A DNA stretch of 64,000 nt, taken from Lentisphaerota bacterium. Lineage in GTDB: Bacteria > Verrucomicrobiota > Kiritimatiellia > UBA8416 > VGWJ01. The position numbers and the translations under genes are program-made. The notes under the pieces were generated by a model. It did no database searches and was not told the origin of the DNA. It worked only from the letters and a program-made list of their open reading frames with translations. Location: contig VGWJ01000005.1 of assembly GCA_016873635.1 (NCBI GenBank), positions 1-64,000 of the forward strand, written 5' to 3'. Each line of letters begins with the position of its first letter. Position 1 is the stretch's first letter. Of this stretch, positions 25,685 through 36,046 are shown piece after piece.

Positions 25685-25954
25685 TCACTGGCCCTCAGGC
25701 GCGGCCCGCGGCCGGCCGGCCGCTGCCGCATTCCGCGAGACCTCCGCGCTCGCGGCCGTCCGCTCCGCCGCGCGCCACTCCGCGCGGCCGCGCCAGGCGC
25801 GCACGGCCATGCCGACGATCAGCAGGCCCAGGACGATCAGCGCCGCCGTCTGCTCCTCGGCCGTCAGCGTGAACCACAGCCGCGCCGCCGGGCCCGGCGC
25901 GCGCTTTTCCGGGCCGCCCGCATGCGCCCGTCGTTCATCCGGCGCGCCGCTCAT
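25685..25954 (-). CDS. small single-pass membrane protein
   Basis: An 89-residue protein with a charged N-terminus, one hydrophobic segment at about residues 33-48 (TAALIVLGLLIVGMAV) after LWFTLTAEEQ, and an alanine/arginine-rich tail. I do not recognise a family with certainty; the LWFTLTAEEQ-TM arrangement recalls membrane-anchoring N-termini of competence-type helix-hairpin-helix proteins, but the HhH part is absent. ATG 25954 starts four bases after the leuS stop. Confidence 0.55.
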   Translation of the reverse strand: MSGAPDERRAHAGGPEKRAPGPAARLWFTLTAEEQTAALIVLGLLIVGMAVRAWRGRAEWRAAERTAASAEVSRNAAAAGRPRAAPEGQ

Positions 25955-25958
25955 GCAT

Positions 25959-28487
25959 TCAACCCGTCGCAATGCTGACCAGTCTGCCCGGAACAACCAC
26001 CACCTTGCGCACGGTCCTGCCTTCGAGGTGCTTCCGCACGCCGGGCACATCCAGCGCGGCGCGCTCCACGGCCGCGCGCCCGGCGTCGGCGGGGAGGGTC
26101 ACGCGGCCGCGGACTTTCCCGTTGACCTGCACCACGATCTCGACTTCGTCCCGGCTGAGCGCGGCGTGATCCGCCGCGGGCCAGTCCGCGGCGAGGATGC
26201 CGGGCGCGTGGCCGAGCTGGACCCACAGCTCCTCGGCCACGTGCGGCGCGAACGGGGAAATCAGGAGCACGACCGTCTCGGCCGCGGCGCGATAGACGGC
26301 CTTGCGCTGCGCGCCGCCGTCCGCGGCCGGGCCGCAGGCGTCCATGGCGTTGACCAGCTCCATGATGCGGGCGATGGCGGAGTTGAAGTGGAAGGCCCCC
26401 TCCATGTCGCGGGTCACCTGCCGGATGGTCTCGTGGGTCTTGCGATGCAGATCGCGCTCGGCCGCGTCCATGGCGTCCGGATCGGGCCGCAGGCCCCGCG
26501 CCGCCCGCAGGGCGTCGCGGTTCTCGTACACGCGGCGCCACACGCGGCGCAGGAAGCGGTGCGCGCCTTCGATGCCGCGGTCGTCCCATTCCGCGTCCTT
26601 CTCCGGCGGCCCCAGGAAAAGCGTATAGAGGCGCACGGTGTCGGCTCCGTACTGCGCGATGAGGCGGTCGGGGCTGACGACGTTGCCCTTGGACTTGGAC
26701 ATCTTGTAGAGCAGGCCGTCCTTCTCGCTGCGCTTGCAGATCATGCCCTGCGTGAAAAGGTGCGCGAAGGGCTCGCTGAAGCCGATCAGCCCCATGTCGC
26801 ACAGCACCTTGGTGAAGAAGCGCGCGTAGAGCAGGTGCAGGATGGCGTGCTCGATGCCGCCGATGTACTGGTCCACGGGCATCCACGCGTCGCACACGCG
26901 CCGGTCCAGCGGCGCGTTCTCCAGGCGCGGGGTGAGGTAGCGGAGGAAGTACCAGCTGGAGTCGACGAACGTGTCCATGGTGTCGCTCTCGCGCCGGGCG
27001 GGGCGGCCGCAGCGCGGGCAGGGGACGTTCATGAACGCCGGGCAGCGCGCGAGGGGCGATTCGCCCGTGGGCCTGAACTCCACGTTTTCGGGCAGCAGCA
27101 CCGGCAAATCCTTCTCGGGCACGGGCACGACGCCGCACGCTTGGCAATGGATCACGGGGATGGGGGCGCCCCAGTAGCGCTGCCGGCTGATGAGCCAGTC
27201 GCGGAGGCGGTAGTGCACCATCGGGCCGCCGAAGCCCTTTTCCGCCGCCCAGGCGGTCATGCGGGGGATGGCCTCGCGGTTGTGCAGCCCGGAGAACGGC
27301 CCGGAGTCGACGACGACGCCGTCCTCCGCGTAGGCGTCGGTCATGTCCTCCAGGCGCAGGGAGCGGGCGGGGTTCTGGATCGAGATGCTGATCGGCAGGC
27401 CGTATTTCTTCGCGAAGGCCCAGTCGCGCGTATCGTGCGCGGGCACGGCCATGACCGCGCCGGTGCCGTACTCCATGAGTACGTAGTCGCTCACCCACAG
27501 GGGGATCGCCGCGCCGTTGTAGGGGTTGATCACGCGGCGGCCGGTGAAGACGCCCCGCTTCTCGAGGGACTCGGAGGCGCGCTCCAGGGAGCTTTCCGTG
27601 GAGGCGCGGGCAATGAACTCCCGCACTTCGCGCTCCTGGGGCAGATTCGCGACCAGCGCCTTCAGGTGGGGATGTTCCGGCGCCATGACCATGTACGTGC
27701 ACCCGTAGATCGTGTCCACGCGCGTGGTGAAGCAGGGAACGCCGGCGCAGGGGTCCGCCGCGCCGTCCTCGCGCGGAACGAGCGCGAAGTCCATGCGGGT
27801 CCCCTCGCTGCGGCCGATCCAGTTGGCCTGCATGGTGCGGACGCGTTCCGGCCAGCCGTCCAGCAGGGACAGGTCGTCGAGCAGGCGCTGCGCGTATTGC
27901 GTGGTGCGGAAGAACCACTGCTCGAGCTGCCGCGCGACGACGCGGCTGTCGCAGCGTTCGCAGAGGCCGTTGACGACCTGCTCGTTGGCCAGGACCGTGG
28001 CGCACGAAGGGCACCAGTTCACCGCGGCTTTGCCCTTGTAGGCCAGGCCGCGTTCCAGGAACTTGAGGAAGAACCACTGCGTCCACCTGTAATAGTCCGG
28101 CTTGCACGAGGTCACCTCGCGGTCCCAGTCGTAGCACACGCCCCACGCCTCGAGCTGGCGCTTCATGGTGGCGATATTGCGGAACGTGCTGTCGCGCGGC
28201 GGGACGCCGGACTTGATGGCGGCGTTTTCCGCGGGCAGCCCGAAGGCGTCCCATCCCATGGGCGTGAGCACGTTGGCGCCGCGCATCTTCTTGTAGCGGG
28301 CCACCGCGTCGCCGATGATGTAGTTGCGCCCGTGGCCGACGTGCAGGGCCGAGGAAGGGTAGGGGAACATCATCAGGCAGTAGAACTTGCGGGACGTGTC
28401 GCCGGCGTCGGCCCGGAACGCGCCGGCCTCGCGCCAGTGCCGCTGCCAGCGCGGCTCGATGTCCCTGAAGGGATACTCCTCTTGCAT
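25959..28487 (-). CDS. leuS: leucyl-tRNA synthetase
   Basis: An 842-residue class I synthetase that charges tRNA-Leu. The signatures are the HIGH equivalent in [20 protein letters not shown] and the KMSKS loop in [14 protein letters not shown]. The CP1 editing domain is present ([40 protein letters not shown]), as are the zinc finger ([20 protein letters not shown]) and a leucine-specific CxxC segment ([12 protein letters not shown]). ATG 28487 ([12 protein letters not shown]) begins the conserved start; 47 upstream residues of open frame are non-coding. Confidence 0.97.
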   Translation of the reverse strand: MQEEYPFRDIEPRWQRHWREAGAFRADAGDTSRKFYCLMMFPYPSSALHVGHGRNYIIGDAVARYKKMRGANVLTPMGWDAFGLPAENAAIKSGVPPRDSTFRNIATMKRQLEAWGVCYDWDREVTSCKPDYYRWTQWFFLKFLERGLAYKGKAAVNWCPSCATVLANEQVVNGLCERCDSRVVARQLEQWFFRTTQYAQRLLDDLSLLDGWPERVRTMQANWIGRSEGTRMDFALVPREDGAADPCAGVPCFTTRVDTIYGCTYMVMAPEHPHLKALVANLPQEREVREFIARASTESSLERASESLEKRGVFTGRRVINPYNGAAIPLWVSDYVLMEYGTGAVMAVPAHDTRDWAFAKKYGLPISISIQNPARSLRLEDMTDAYAEDGVVVDSGPFSGLHNREAIPRMTAWAAEKGFGGPMVHYRLRDWLISRQRYWGAPIPVIHCQACGVVPVPEKDLPVLLPENVEFRPTGESPLARCPAFMNVPCPRCGRPARRESDTMDTFVDSSWYFLRYLTPRLENAPLDRRVCDAWMPVDQYIGGIEHAILHLLYARFFTKVLCDMGLIGFSEPFAHLFTQGMICKRSEKDGLLYKMSKSKGNVVSPDRLIAQYGADTVRLYTLFLGPPEKDAEWDDRGIEGAHRFLRRVWRRVYENRDALRAARGLRPDPDAMDAAERDLHRKTHETIRQVTRDMEGAFHFNSAIARIMELVNAMDACGPAADGGAQRKAVYRAAAETVVLLISPFAPHVAEELWVQLGHAPGILAADWPAADHAALSRDEVEIVVQVNGKVRGRVTLPADAGRAAVERAALDVPGVRKHLEGRTVRKVVVVPGRLVSIATG

Positions 28488-28512
28488 GCTTCGTTCCGTT
28501 TGCCGGGCCGTC

Positions 28513-29634
28513 TCACGGCGCGGGGCCGACGAAACGGTTGGCTTCCCAGAAGCCGTCGAACGTGCGCCCGTCCGCCGTCGTATACTTGCCCTTGCCCCAC
28601 ATCCGGTCCTTGCGCCACTGGCCGTCATACGAATCGCCGTCGGCGAACACGACTGCGCCCGTTCCGTTGATCAGGCGGCCGTCCTTCCATTCGCCGGCCA
28701 GCCGGCCGCCGTTGGCGAAGCGGTAGACCCCCTGGCCCCGCATGCGGTTCCTGGACCACATGCCGTCATACTCCTCGCCGTCCGGGAAGCGGTACACGCC
28801 CCTGCCCTGCCGGAGGCCGTGGACCAGTTCGCCGGTGTAGACCTCGCCCGTGACCAGGTACAGGGTGCCGGTGCCGTGCATGCGGCCTTCAAGCAGCTCG
28901 CCCTCGTAGCGGCTGCCGTCGGGAAACGCGAGCGTTCCGATCCCGGTGACCGGTACGGCGGGCGCGGCGGGCGCGGCGGGCGGCGGGCGCGCGGCCGTCG
29001 CGCGCAGGATGATCTGCTCCAGCTTTTCGCGCTCCTCGCGGCTGGACACCCAGGAAAGGGGCGTGGAGCCGTCGTCGGCCTTGGCTTCCATGTCCGCCCC
29101 GCGCATTACCAGGAGTTCCGCCATGTCCCAGTTCTTCTTCCGGATGGCCCAGTGGAGCGGGGTGACGCCGTCGCTGGTCCGGGCGTTGATCGCGGCCCCG
29201 GCGTCCAGGAGCAGGCGCGCCGCGCGCACGGAATTGCCGATCGCGGCCCAGTGCAGGGGGGTGAAGCCGCGCGCGGAGCGCGCGTCGCGGGCGGCGCCCG
29301 CGTCGAGCAGAAGCTCCACGATTTCCGCGCCGTCCTTGTGCGCGGCCCAGTGCAGGGGCGCGGAGCCGTTGTCGGTGACGGCGTTGACGTCCGCGCCGGC
29401 TTTCAGCAGCAGCCGCGCGGCTTCGGGGAAGGCGTAGACGGCGGCCCAGTGCAGAGGGGTCGAACCGCCCTTGTCGACCGCGGCGACCTGCTTGGCGGCG
29501 TCCGTTGCCAGCAGGCGGCGCACCGCCTCGATGTCGCGGGCGGCAATGGCATCGTGGATTTCCGCCGCCCGGGCGGCGCCGATGGAAAGCGCCGCGGCGA
29601 GCGCCGCGATGGCCTTGAGCGAAGCGCGCTGCAT
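28513..29634 (-). CDS. exported ankyrin-repeat and MORN-repeat protein
   Basis: A 373-residue protein with a signal peptide ([18 protein letters not shown]), five to six ankyrin repeats at about 25-225 ([60 protein letters not shown]), an Ala/Pro linker, and six MORN repeats at 245-370 ([56 protein letters not shown]). Such proteins mediate binding, often to membranes or partners. An AAAGGAG SD precedes ATG 29634. It lies 25 bases upstream of leuS in the same direction. Confidence 0.88.
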   Translation of the reverse strand: MQRASLKAIAALAAALSIGAARAAEIHDAIAARDIEAVRRLLATDAAKQVAAVDKGGSTPLHWAAVYAFPEAARLLLKAGADVNAVTDNGSAPLHWAAHKDGAEIVELLLDAGAARDARSARGFTPLHWAAIGNSVRAARLLLDAGAAINARTSDGVTPLHWAIRKKNWDMAELLVMRGADMEAKADDGSTPLSWVSSREEREKLEQIILRATAARPPPAAPAAPAVPVTGIGTLAFPDGSRYEGELLEGRMHGTGTLYLVTGEVYTGELVHGLRQGRGVYRFPDGEEYDGMWSRNRMRGQGVYRFANGGRLAGEWKDGRLINGTGAVVFADGDSYDGQWRKDRMWGKGKYTTADGRTFDGFWEANRFVGPAP

Positions 29635-29728
29635 GGTCGTTCCGGCTCCTTTCGTCCCGGCCGCGATGGGGATCCTCTTCCTTGCGCGGGCATCGAGCGC
29701 GGGGACAGACTCTAGACTCTGCTGCCGG

Positions 29729-29816
29729 CAATGGCAATTCCCATTTCCGGCGTCACATTCGGAATGCGGGCTTCGCCATTCCTTCGTGCTTGGGTATTTC
29801 GTCATTCGTCATTCAT
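29729..29816. repeat. degenerate heptamer repeat array
   Basis: On the minus strand the run GAATGAC GAATGAC GAAATAC CCAAGCA CGAAGGA continues as period-7 units through about 29729. It fills the leader between the c-di-GMP gene and the ankyrin-MORN gene and creates a spurious open extension of the latter. Confidence 0.65.
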
Positions 29817-29898
29817 CCACAACGATCCGCGGAATCGGAGGAATTGGCCGTGACGGCAGGGCGCCGTCGGGCAGGGACGGTCCGCGGGGCGAGCGGCT

Positions 29899-32445
29899 TC
29901 AGAGGCTCGCGTTCGGCAGATTGAGCAGGCGGTCGAGTTCCGGCTGGCAGCGCAGGAAAGCCGCGACCACGTCGGGGTCGAACTGGGTGCCGCTGCAGCG
30001 GCAGATATCGGCGACGGCCTCGTCGGGGCCGACGGGGTCCCGGTACACGCGCTGGGACCGCATGGCGTCGTAGGCGTCAACGACGGCGAAGATGCGGGCG
30101 CCCATGCAGATCTGCCGGCCCTTGAGGCCGCGCGGGTAGCCCGAGCCGTCGTAGAACTCCTGGTGCGCCCACACGATCTCCGCGGCCTCGCGCAGGTAGG
30201 GGCTCGATCTGACGATGCGGTAGCCGATCTCGCAGTGCTCCTGCATGACCTTCCACTCGTCGGGCTGCAGCGGGCCGGGGCGGAACAGGATCGAGTCCGG
30301 AATGCCGATCTTGCCGATATCGTGCAGCAGGGCGCCGGTGGCCACGCTCTGCAGATCTTCGCCGTCGAGGCCCATCTCGCGGGCCAGGGTGACGGCGAGT
30401 TCGCGCACGCGCAGGCTGTGCCGGCCGGTCTGATGCTCGCGCGCGTCAAGCATGGCCACCAGCGCCTCGAGCGTGAACTCGTAGGATTTCTTGATCTCCT
30501 CGAAGGAATTGGCGAGCTGGGCGCTGCGGTCGCGCACCATCTGTTCGAGGTGGCTGTGGTAGCGCTCGTTCTCGACTTTCAGGCGGCGATACTCCATGGC
30601 GCGGCGCATGAGGGCCACCAGCGAATCATGCTCGACGGGCTTCTGGATGAAGTCGTACGCGCCTTCCCGCAGACAGCTCACGGCGTTGGAGACGGTGGCA
30701 AAACCGGTCATCACCACCTTGACCAGCAGCGTGTCGTCGGCCAGTTCGTGCAGCAGCTCGATGCCGCTCTTCTCCGGCAGGCTGATGTCCGTGAGCAGCA
30801 GGTCGAATTCGCCGCGGCGCGAGCGCAAGGCATGCAGGGCCGCGTCGGCCGAGACGAAAGGCTCCACGCTGAAGCCGTCGCCGCGCAGGATGGCGGAGAT
30901 GACGTCCAGAATGGCGCGTTCGTCGTCGACCAGCGCGACGCGGCCCCCGCGCGACGGGTGGGGCGGGGCGCCCGGCGCGGCGCGGCCGGGTTCGGCGGGC
31001 GCGGGCGGCACGGCGAATTCCGCCGGCCAGGCGCAGACGCGGTCGCGCCCGGCGCGCTTGGCCATGTAAAGGGCGCGGTCGGCCTGGCTCAGCAGCTCGG
31101 CGCTGGTGGCCGGCGAGGTGGGATTGTCGCTGGTGGCAATGCCCGCGGAGATCGTGAGACGCAGCCGGTGCGTGGAATGGCAGAACACGTGCTGGCGCGC
31201 GCCGTTGACCAGGCGCTGGGCAAAGGCGGCGGCATCCTCCTCGGTGGCGCGCGGCAGAATCGTGACGAACTCGTCGCCGCCGTAGCGGGCGATCACGTCG
31301 GAAGCGCGGGCCACGCCGGACATGATCGCGGTGAACTCGCGCAGGATTGCATCGCCCGCCGAGTGGCCGTAGGAGTCGTTTAAGGTCTTGAAGTTGTCAA
31401 CGTCCACGATCACCACCGCCATGGAGGTGTCGTAGCGGCGGCTGTAGAGCCAGGCGCGTTCGAGCTCCTCCTGCAGCCGGATGCGGTTGAACGCGCCGGT
31501 GAGGGGGTCCTTGGCGCTGAGCTGGTGCATCGTGCGCAGGGCGCTGTAGATCGCGACAACGTGATGCACGGCGTGGTACAGGAGCGAAACGTCGGACGCG
31601 CCGTACTCGCGCGGCTCGGCGCTGGCCATGGCGAGCACGCCGTCGACGCGGTTGCCGACGATCAGCGGCACGACCACCGACGCGGCGGGATACGCGGCCC
31701 CCGCGGGGCCGGGCTCCGGGCCCTCGCGGCGCTCGCTCACGGCCTCGCGGCTGACGGCCCTGCCGCTCAGGGCTTCGAGCCGCGCGAACATCGTCTGGCG
31801 CATCTGCGCGAGGAAAGTCTCGGCAACGGGGACGAAAGGCGCCAGCAGCAGCGACTGCTCGTCGTCGCGCACGACCAGGACTCCCAGGGCGGAGCACGGA
31901 ATCGTGCGGGCGAGGCTGCGCCCGAAATCGCGCAGGGTGGCCGCCAGCGTCTCGACGCTGCGGCTGTCGCCCAGCCGCGTCAGCAGCCGGAGATGGTCGC
32001 GCATGAGAGCGACCGTGGCCTGCGCTTCCGTCCCGGCCCTCCCGGCCGCAAGGCGGCCCCGCGCCTCGTTGAGAACCGCGTCGCAGAGATGCCGCCGGTC
32101 GACCGGTTTCTGGAGCACGCGGCGCACGCCCAGCGCGGCGGCGCGGGCCACGGCCTTGTCGTTGACATAGCCGGAGACAATCACCACCCCGAGATGCGGC
32201 CACATGCGCAGGGCCTCTTCGAGGAAAACCAGGCCGTCCATGCCTTCCATGCGCAGGTCAACGACGAGGACGTCGAAAGGATGCTGCATGAGAATGCTCA
32301 GCGCCCGGTGGCCGCTGGCCGCCGCCTCGACCACCCAGCCGGCGTCGCTGAGAACCGACATGTAGGTCTGGCGCACGAGGTGCTCGTCGTCCACCACGAG
32401 TGCCCGCGGCATCGGGGCGCGGGGCACTGTCGCAACGGCTGTCAT
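29899..32445 (-). CDS. REC-GAF-GGDEF-REC-HD-GYP cyclic-di-GMP protein
   Basis: An 848-residue protein with opposite c-di-GMP activities in one chain. Receiver 1 (15-130: VVDDEHLVRQTY, VLVVDLRMEGMDG, QKPVD). A GAF-like region follows (150-310). The diguanylate cyclase domain (320-480) has SAKDPLTGAFNRIRLQEEL and the intact signature RYGGDEF. Receiver 2 (505-620) has LVDDERAILD, LLLTDISLPEKSGIELL and IQKPVE. The C-terminal HD-GYP phosphodiesterase (660-848) has HSLRVRELAVTLA, LLHDIGKIGIPDSIL and DGSGYPRGLKG. Both receivers keep their phospho-Asp. Separate histidine kinases may tip the balance between synthesis and breakdown. Confidence 0.93.
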   Translation of the reverse strand: MTAVATVPRAPMPRALVVDDEHLVRQTYMSVLSDAGWVVEAAASGHRALSILMQHPFDVLVVDLRMEGMDGLVFLEEALRMWPHLGVVIVSGYVNDKAVARAAALGVRRVLQKPVDRRHLCDAVLNEARGRLAAGRAGTEAQATVALMRDHLRLLTRLGDSRSVETLAATLRDFGRSLARTIPCSALGVLVVRDDEQSLLLAPFVPVAETFLAQMRQTMFARLEALSGRAVSREAVSERREGPEPGPAGAAYPAASVVVPLIVGNRVDGVLAMASAEPREYGASDVSLLYHAVHHVVAIYSALRTMHQLSAKDPLTGAFNRIRLQEELERAWLYSRRYDTSMAVVIVDVDNFKTLNDSYGHSAGDAILREFTAIMSGVARASDVIARYGGDEFVTILPRATEEDAAAFAQRLVNGARQHVFCHSTHRLRLTISAGIATSDNPTSPATSAELLSQADRALYMAKRAGRDRVCAWPAEFAVPPAPAEPGRAAPGAPPHPSRGGRVALVDDERAILDVISAILRGDGFSVEPFVSADAALHALRSRRGEFDLLLTDISLPEKSGIELLHELADDTLLVKVVMTGFATVSNAVSCLREGAYDFIQKPVEHDSLVALMRRAMEYRRLKVENERYHSHLEQMVRDRSAQLANSFEEIKKSYEFTLEALVAMLDAREHQTGRHSLRVRELAVTLAREMGLDGEDLQSVATGALLHDIGKIGIPDSILFRPGPLQPDEWKVMQEHCEIGYRIVRSSPYLREAAEIVWAHQEFYDGSGYPRGLKGRQICMGARIFAVVDAYDAMRSQRVYRDPVGPDEAVADICRCSGTQFDPDVVAAFLRCQPELDRLLNLPNASL

Positions 32446-32517
32446 ACGCGTCGCCGGATAGAAACGTGTCTTTTTCCTAAATAGTCGAGGGTGTTGTGAT
32501 CCGCAAGGCTTTTGTAT

Positions 32518-33153
32518 TCAGCGGCGCGCCAGCGCCGCGCGCACGTAGGGGTTGTCGCGCTTTTCGGCGCCGAGGGTGGTGCGCGGGCCGTGGCCGCAGT
32601 GCAGGCGCGTGGCGTCGGGCAGACCGGCCAGCTTGCGCAGGGAGGCCGCCAGCGCGGCCGCGTCGCCGCCGGGAAGATCGGTGCGCCCCGCCGAGCCCGC
32701 GAAGAGGGTATCGCCCGTGAACAGCAGTCCCTCGTCCGGCAGGTGGTAGCAGACGGAGCCCGGCGTGTGACCCGGCGTATGGATTGCGGTCCAGCGCATG
32801 CCCGCGTCGGTGAACTCCTCGCCGCCCCGCAGCAGTCGCGCGATGGCATCCGGCCGCGCGGGGGAGGGGTGGAAGGGGAGCACGGGGTTGGGACGCTCGA
32901 AGGCCCAGGCCGCGTCCGCCGCGTGCAGGGCCACGGGCGCGGGCCGCGCCCGGGCCAGCTCCGCCAGGGCCATTGCGTGGTCCGCGTGGCCGTGCGTCAG
33001 CAGGTAGCAGGCGACGGTGAGCTTCTCGGCGTCCAGCAGCTCGATGATGCGCCGCGGCTCGTCGCCGGGATCGATCACAAGCGCCTGCGCGTTTTTCCAC
33101 GCCACGAGGCAGTTGGCCAGAAAGTCGCCGACGGCAATGGTTCTGACGGTCAT
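32518..33153 (-). CDS. metallo-beta-lactamase fold hydrolase (glyoxalase II-like)
   Basis: A 211-residue MBL-fold enzyme. The metal motif THGHADH (H-x-H-x-D-H), the HTPGHTPGSVCYH segment, FTGDTLFAGSAGRTDLPGG and the final CGHGPRTTLGAEKRDNPYVR match the small glyoxalase II-like/YcbL group. It likely hydrolyses a thioester or related substrate in the cytoplasm. ATG 33153 directly starts the first strand (MTVRTIAVGDFLANC). The gene is divergent from coaB. Confidence 0.92.
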   Translation of the reverse strand: MTVRTIAVGDFLANCLVAWKNAQALVIDPGDEPRRIIELLDAEKLTVACYLLTHGHADHAMALAELARARPAPVALHAADAAWAFERPNPVLPFHPSPARPDAIARLLRGGEEFTDAGMRWTAIHTPGHTPGSVCYHLPDEGLLFTGDTLFAGSAGRTDLPGGDAAALAASLRKLAGLPDATRLHCGHGPRTTLGAEKRDNPYVRAALARR

Positions 33154-33250
33154 GGCGGCGTTTCATAGCAGCGCGCGCGGGGAAGTCAAGCGGGCGTGCA
33201 ACGCGCGCTGCCCGCTTGCCATTGTCGGGACGGCCTGCCACACTCGGGGC

Positions 33251-33910
33251 ATGCATGTTCTGGTCACGGCCGGGCCGACGCGCGAGCCGATCGATCCGGT
33301 GCGGTTCATAAGCAACCGTTCCAGCGGCAAGATGGGCTATGCCGTGGCGGCCGCGTTCGCCGCGCGCGGACACGAGGTCGTGCTGGTTTCCGGACCGGTG
33401 GCGCTCGCCGCGCCGGCGGGGGTCAGCCGCGTGCAAGTGCAGACGGCGGACGAAATGCTGGCCGCCGTCAGCGCGCGGCTGGAATGGTGCGGGGCGCTGG
33501 TCATGGCCGCGGCGGTGGCCGACTGGCGGCCGCGGCGGGCGGCGGCCGCTAAGCTCAAGAAAGCCGCCATGCCCGTCGCGCTCGAGCTGGAGGCGGCGCC
33601 CGATATCCTGCGCGCGCTGGCGGAGCGCAAGGGCGGCCGCGTCTTTGTGGGTTTCGCCGCGGAAACCGGGGACCCTTTGCCCGAGGCGCGCCGCAAGCTG
33701 CGCGAGAAGAAGCTGGACCTGATCGTGGCCAACGACGTGAGCCGGGCCGGCTCCGGTTTCGAGGCGGACACGAACAAGGTCACGCTGCTGCCGGCGGGAG
33801 GCGCGCCGATAGACCTGCCTCTGATGTCCAAGCGCGGGGTGGCGGAGCGGATCGCGGAGTGGGTGCTGGACCGGGCGGCGGGCGCGTCGGCCGCAGCGGC
33901 CGAGACGTGA
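33251..33910 (+). CDS. coaB: phosphopantothenoylcysteine synthetase domain (CoaB-type)
   Basis: A 219-residue stand-alone synthetase domain for coenzyme A synthesis (4'-phosphopantothenate plus cysteine, NTP-dependent). It starts HVLVTAGPTREPIDPVRFIS and NRSSGKMGYAVAAAF, continues with the A-A-V-A-D-W block, GFAAETGDPL and NDVSRAGSGFEADTNKVTLL. Most bacteria fuse this to a CoaC decarboxylase; here the CoaC half is absent from the window. ATG 33251 gives exactly the family start. Confidence 0.9.
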   Translation: MHVLVTAGPTREPIDPVRFISNRSSGKMGYAVAAAFAARGHEVVLVSGPVALAAPAGVSRVQVQTADEMLAAVSARLEWCGALVMAAAVADWRPRRAAAAKLKKAAMPVALELEAAPDILRALAERKGGRVFVGFAAETGDPLPEARRKLREKKLDLIVANDVSRAGSGFEADTNKVTLLPAGGAPIDLPLMSKRGVAERIAEWVLDRAAGASAAAAET

Positions 33911-33961
33911 ATTCGCGGCGCATCGCATGCGCGCGGCGGCCCTGATCGCCGCCCGGCGCCC

Positions 33962-36046
33962 TCAGATGCGCTCGCCGGCCGCGTCTTCGCGCGCGCCCGC
34001 CGTTACCGCGCGGTACAGGGACCAGGCCAGGCCGCCGAAGACCAGCACGCCGATGGCGGCGATGATGCCGTAGGCCGCGGCGGAGAGTCCTTCGGCCGGC
34101 GCGGACGGAGCCGCGGCGGTGGCCGCGACGGAGGTGCGCAGGGCCAGGAAGAATCCGCAGGCCGCGCCGAGCGCCACGGTGCCGAGGATGCCGGCCCAGC
34201 GCGCCGACCAGGCCGGGTCCGCGCCCGAAGCCGCGGCGCGCCGGATATGGCGGTAGGCGGCGGCGGCGGCAACCGCGCCCGCCAGCGCGGCGGCGGCCAG
34301 TGCGGCCAGCGCCGCCGGATCGCCCGGCCGTCCGCCGCGGCAGGCGGCCAGCACGGCCGCGAAGCCGCAAACCGCGGCCGCGACGGACGCCACGGCCGCG
34401 ACCAACGCGGGCAGGCCGGAGGCGAACGGGGCCGCGGGCCGCGCCGGGTGGGGGGCGGCTTCGCGCGCCCCGCGCAGGGAGCTGAATGCCAGGGCGAGCA
34501 GGGGCGCGAGGGTCACGACGGCCAGGCCCGCGACGTTGCCGGCGTGCCAGCGCCCTTGCGCGTCCCGCAGGAAACCGGAGGGCGAGGCAAAGTCGTCGAA
34601 CATGCTCCACCACACCAGCGTGCCCAGCGTGACGGGCGCGAGAAAACGAATCAGGCCGTTCCACCAGGCGCCCAGGCGCCAGTCGCTGCGCTCGTTGGCG
34701 TGCCGGCGCAGGCGATCGATGCGGTACAGCCATCCCAGCACGAGGCATTGCAGCAGGCCCATGAACGCGATGCCCCACGTTCCGTTGACGAAGCCGTCAA
34801 CGATGCCCAGCCAGTTCAGTCCGCCCGCGGTCGCGTAGACGAGGCTGAACGCAAGCCCTACCAGGCTCATGACGATCAACACCGGGCCGCGGCGCCAGCC
34901 GGTCTTGTCCACGATGGCCGCGAGAATCGACTCCGTGATGGAGAAGGCGGAGTCGATGCCGAGCGTGACGAGCGTGATGAAGAACACCGCGCTGAACAGG
35001 GCGGGGTAGGGCAGTTGGGCCAGGGCATAGGGAAAGGCCACGAATGCCAGTCCGGGCCCGCCCTTCACCACCTCCTGCACCGGCACGGGGTGTCCGGCCT
35101 GCTGCGTGGCGAAAGCCATGCCGCCCAGCGTGGCGAAGACCGCCAGGCCGGCCACGAAACTCGTGGCCGTATCGGCCAGGCCCACCAGCGCGGCGTTGTT
35201 GTTCAGGTCGCTGCGCCGGTGCAGAAAGCTGGCATAGGTGATCATCACCCCGAAGGCCAGGCTCAGCGAGAAGAACATCTGGCCGAACGCGAAGCGCCAG
35301 GTGGACGGCTTGGCGAGCTGCGACCAGTCCGGGTTGAGGTAGAAGGCGAGGCCCTGCGGGCTGCCGGGAAGCGTCAGGCCGCGCGCGGCGAGGATCAGCA
35401 GCATGATCCAGGGCAGAGGCACGGTGAGCCACACGATCTTGCCCACGAAACGCACGCCGCGGAAAATGCACAGGTACATGGCCAGCCAGGTCAGAGCCAG
35501 GGGGACGGCGATGTTGAGACGCAGGCCGCCCAGGGCCAGATCTTCCGAGTAGCCGAGGTAGGTCTTGTAGAAGAAGTCGCCGGCGTTGGTCACGCCCGCG
35601 AGGCCTTCGCCGGCCCATGGCAGGTTCGCGCCCGTGGCCAGCGCCTTGAGGCTGAACCAGAGATAGCTGAAGCAGTAGGCCAGGATTACGGGATAGTAGG
35701 TGATGATCACGAAGCTGAGCAGGATGCCCCACCAGCCGACCATCTCGAAGCGCCGGTGAAGGCGGCCGAAGGCGTCGGGCGCCGCGCGCTGCGTGCTGTG
35801 TCCCAGCGTGAATTCGAGGATGAGCATGGGTACGCCGACCGCGATCAGCGCCACCAGATAGGGAATAAGGAAAGCGCCGCCGCCGTAGGAATAGAGCTTG
35901 TAGGGGAAGCCCCACAGGTTGCCCAGGCCGACGGCCGAGCCTATGGCGGCCAGCACGAAGCCTGCGCGCGTGCCCCATGTTTCGCGCTGCTCTTCCCTGA
36001 TTTCCACGGTCCCGTTCCTCTGGAAGCCCGCGCGGGGCGCGTTCAT
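33962..36046 (-). CDS. neurotransmitter:sodium symporter family transporter
   Basis: A 694-residue NSS/SLC6 transporter. TM1 carries the unwound signature FVLAAIGSAVGLGNLWGFPY and the family motif continues in GGGAFLIPYLVALIAVGVPM and LEFTLGHSTQRAAPDAFGRL. About twelve core membrane segments are followed by an Ala-rich C-terminal extension with further hydrophobic stretches (LPALVAAVASVAAAVCGFAA, YGIIAAIGVLVFGGLAWSLY), longer than usual bacterial NSS proteins. It should import an amino acid or amine with Na+. ATG 36046 overlaps the previous stop as ATGA. Confidence 0.9.
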   Translation of the reverse strand: MNAPRAGFQRNGTVEIREEQRETWGTRAGFVLAAIGSAVGLGNLWGFPYKLYSYGGGAFLIPYLVALIAVGVPMLILEFTLGHSTQRAAPDAFGRLHRRFEMVGWWGILLSFVIITYYPVILAYCFSYLWFSLKALATGANLPWAGEGLAGVTNAGDFFYKTYLGYSEDLALGGLRLNIAVPLALTWLAMYLCIFRGVRFVGKIVWLTVPLPWIMLLILAARGLTLPGSPQGLAFYLNPDWSQLAKPSTWRFAFGQMFFSLSLAFGVMITYASFLHRRSDLNNNAALVGLADTATSFVAGLAVFATLGGMAFATQQAGHPVPVQEVVKGGPGLAFVAFPYALAQLPYPALFSAVFFITLVTLGIDSAFSITESILAAIVDKTGWRRGPVLIVMSLVGLAFSLVYATAGGLNWLGIVDGFVNGTWGIAFMGLLQCLVLGWLYRIDRLRRHANERSDWRLGAWWNGLIRFLAPVTLGTLVWWSMFDDFASPSGFLRDAQGRWHAGNVAGLAVVTLAPLLALAFSSLRGAREAAPHPARPAAPFASGLPALVAAVASVAAAVCGFAAVLAACRGGRPGDPAALAALAAAALAGAVAAAAAYRHIRRAAASGADPAWSARWAGILGTVALGAACGFFLALRTSVAATAAAPSAPAEGLSAAAYGIIAAIGVLVFGGLAWSLYRAVTAGAREDAAGERI

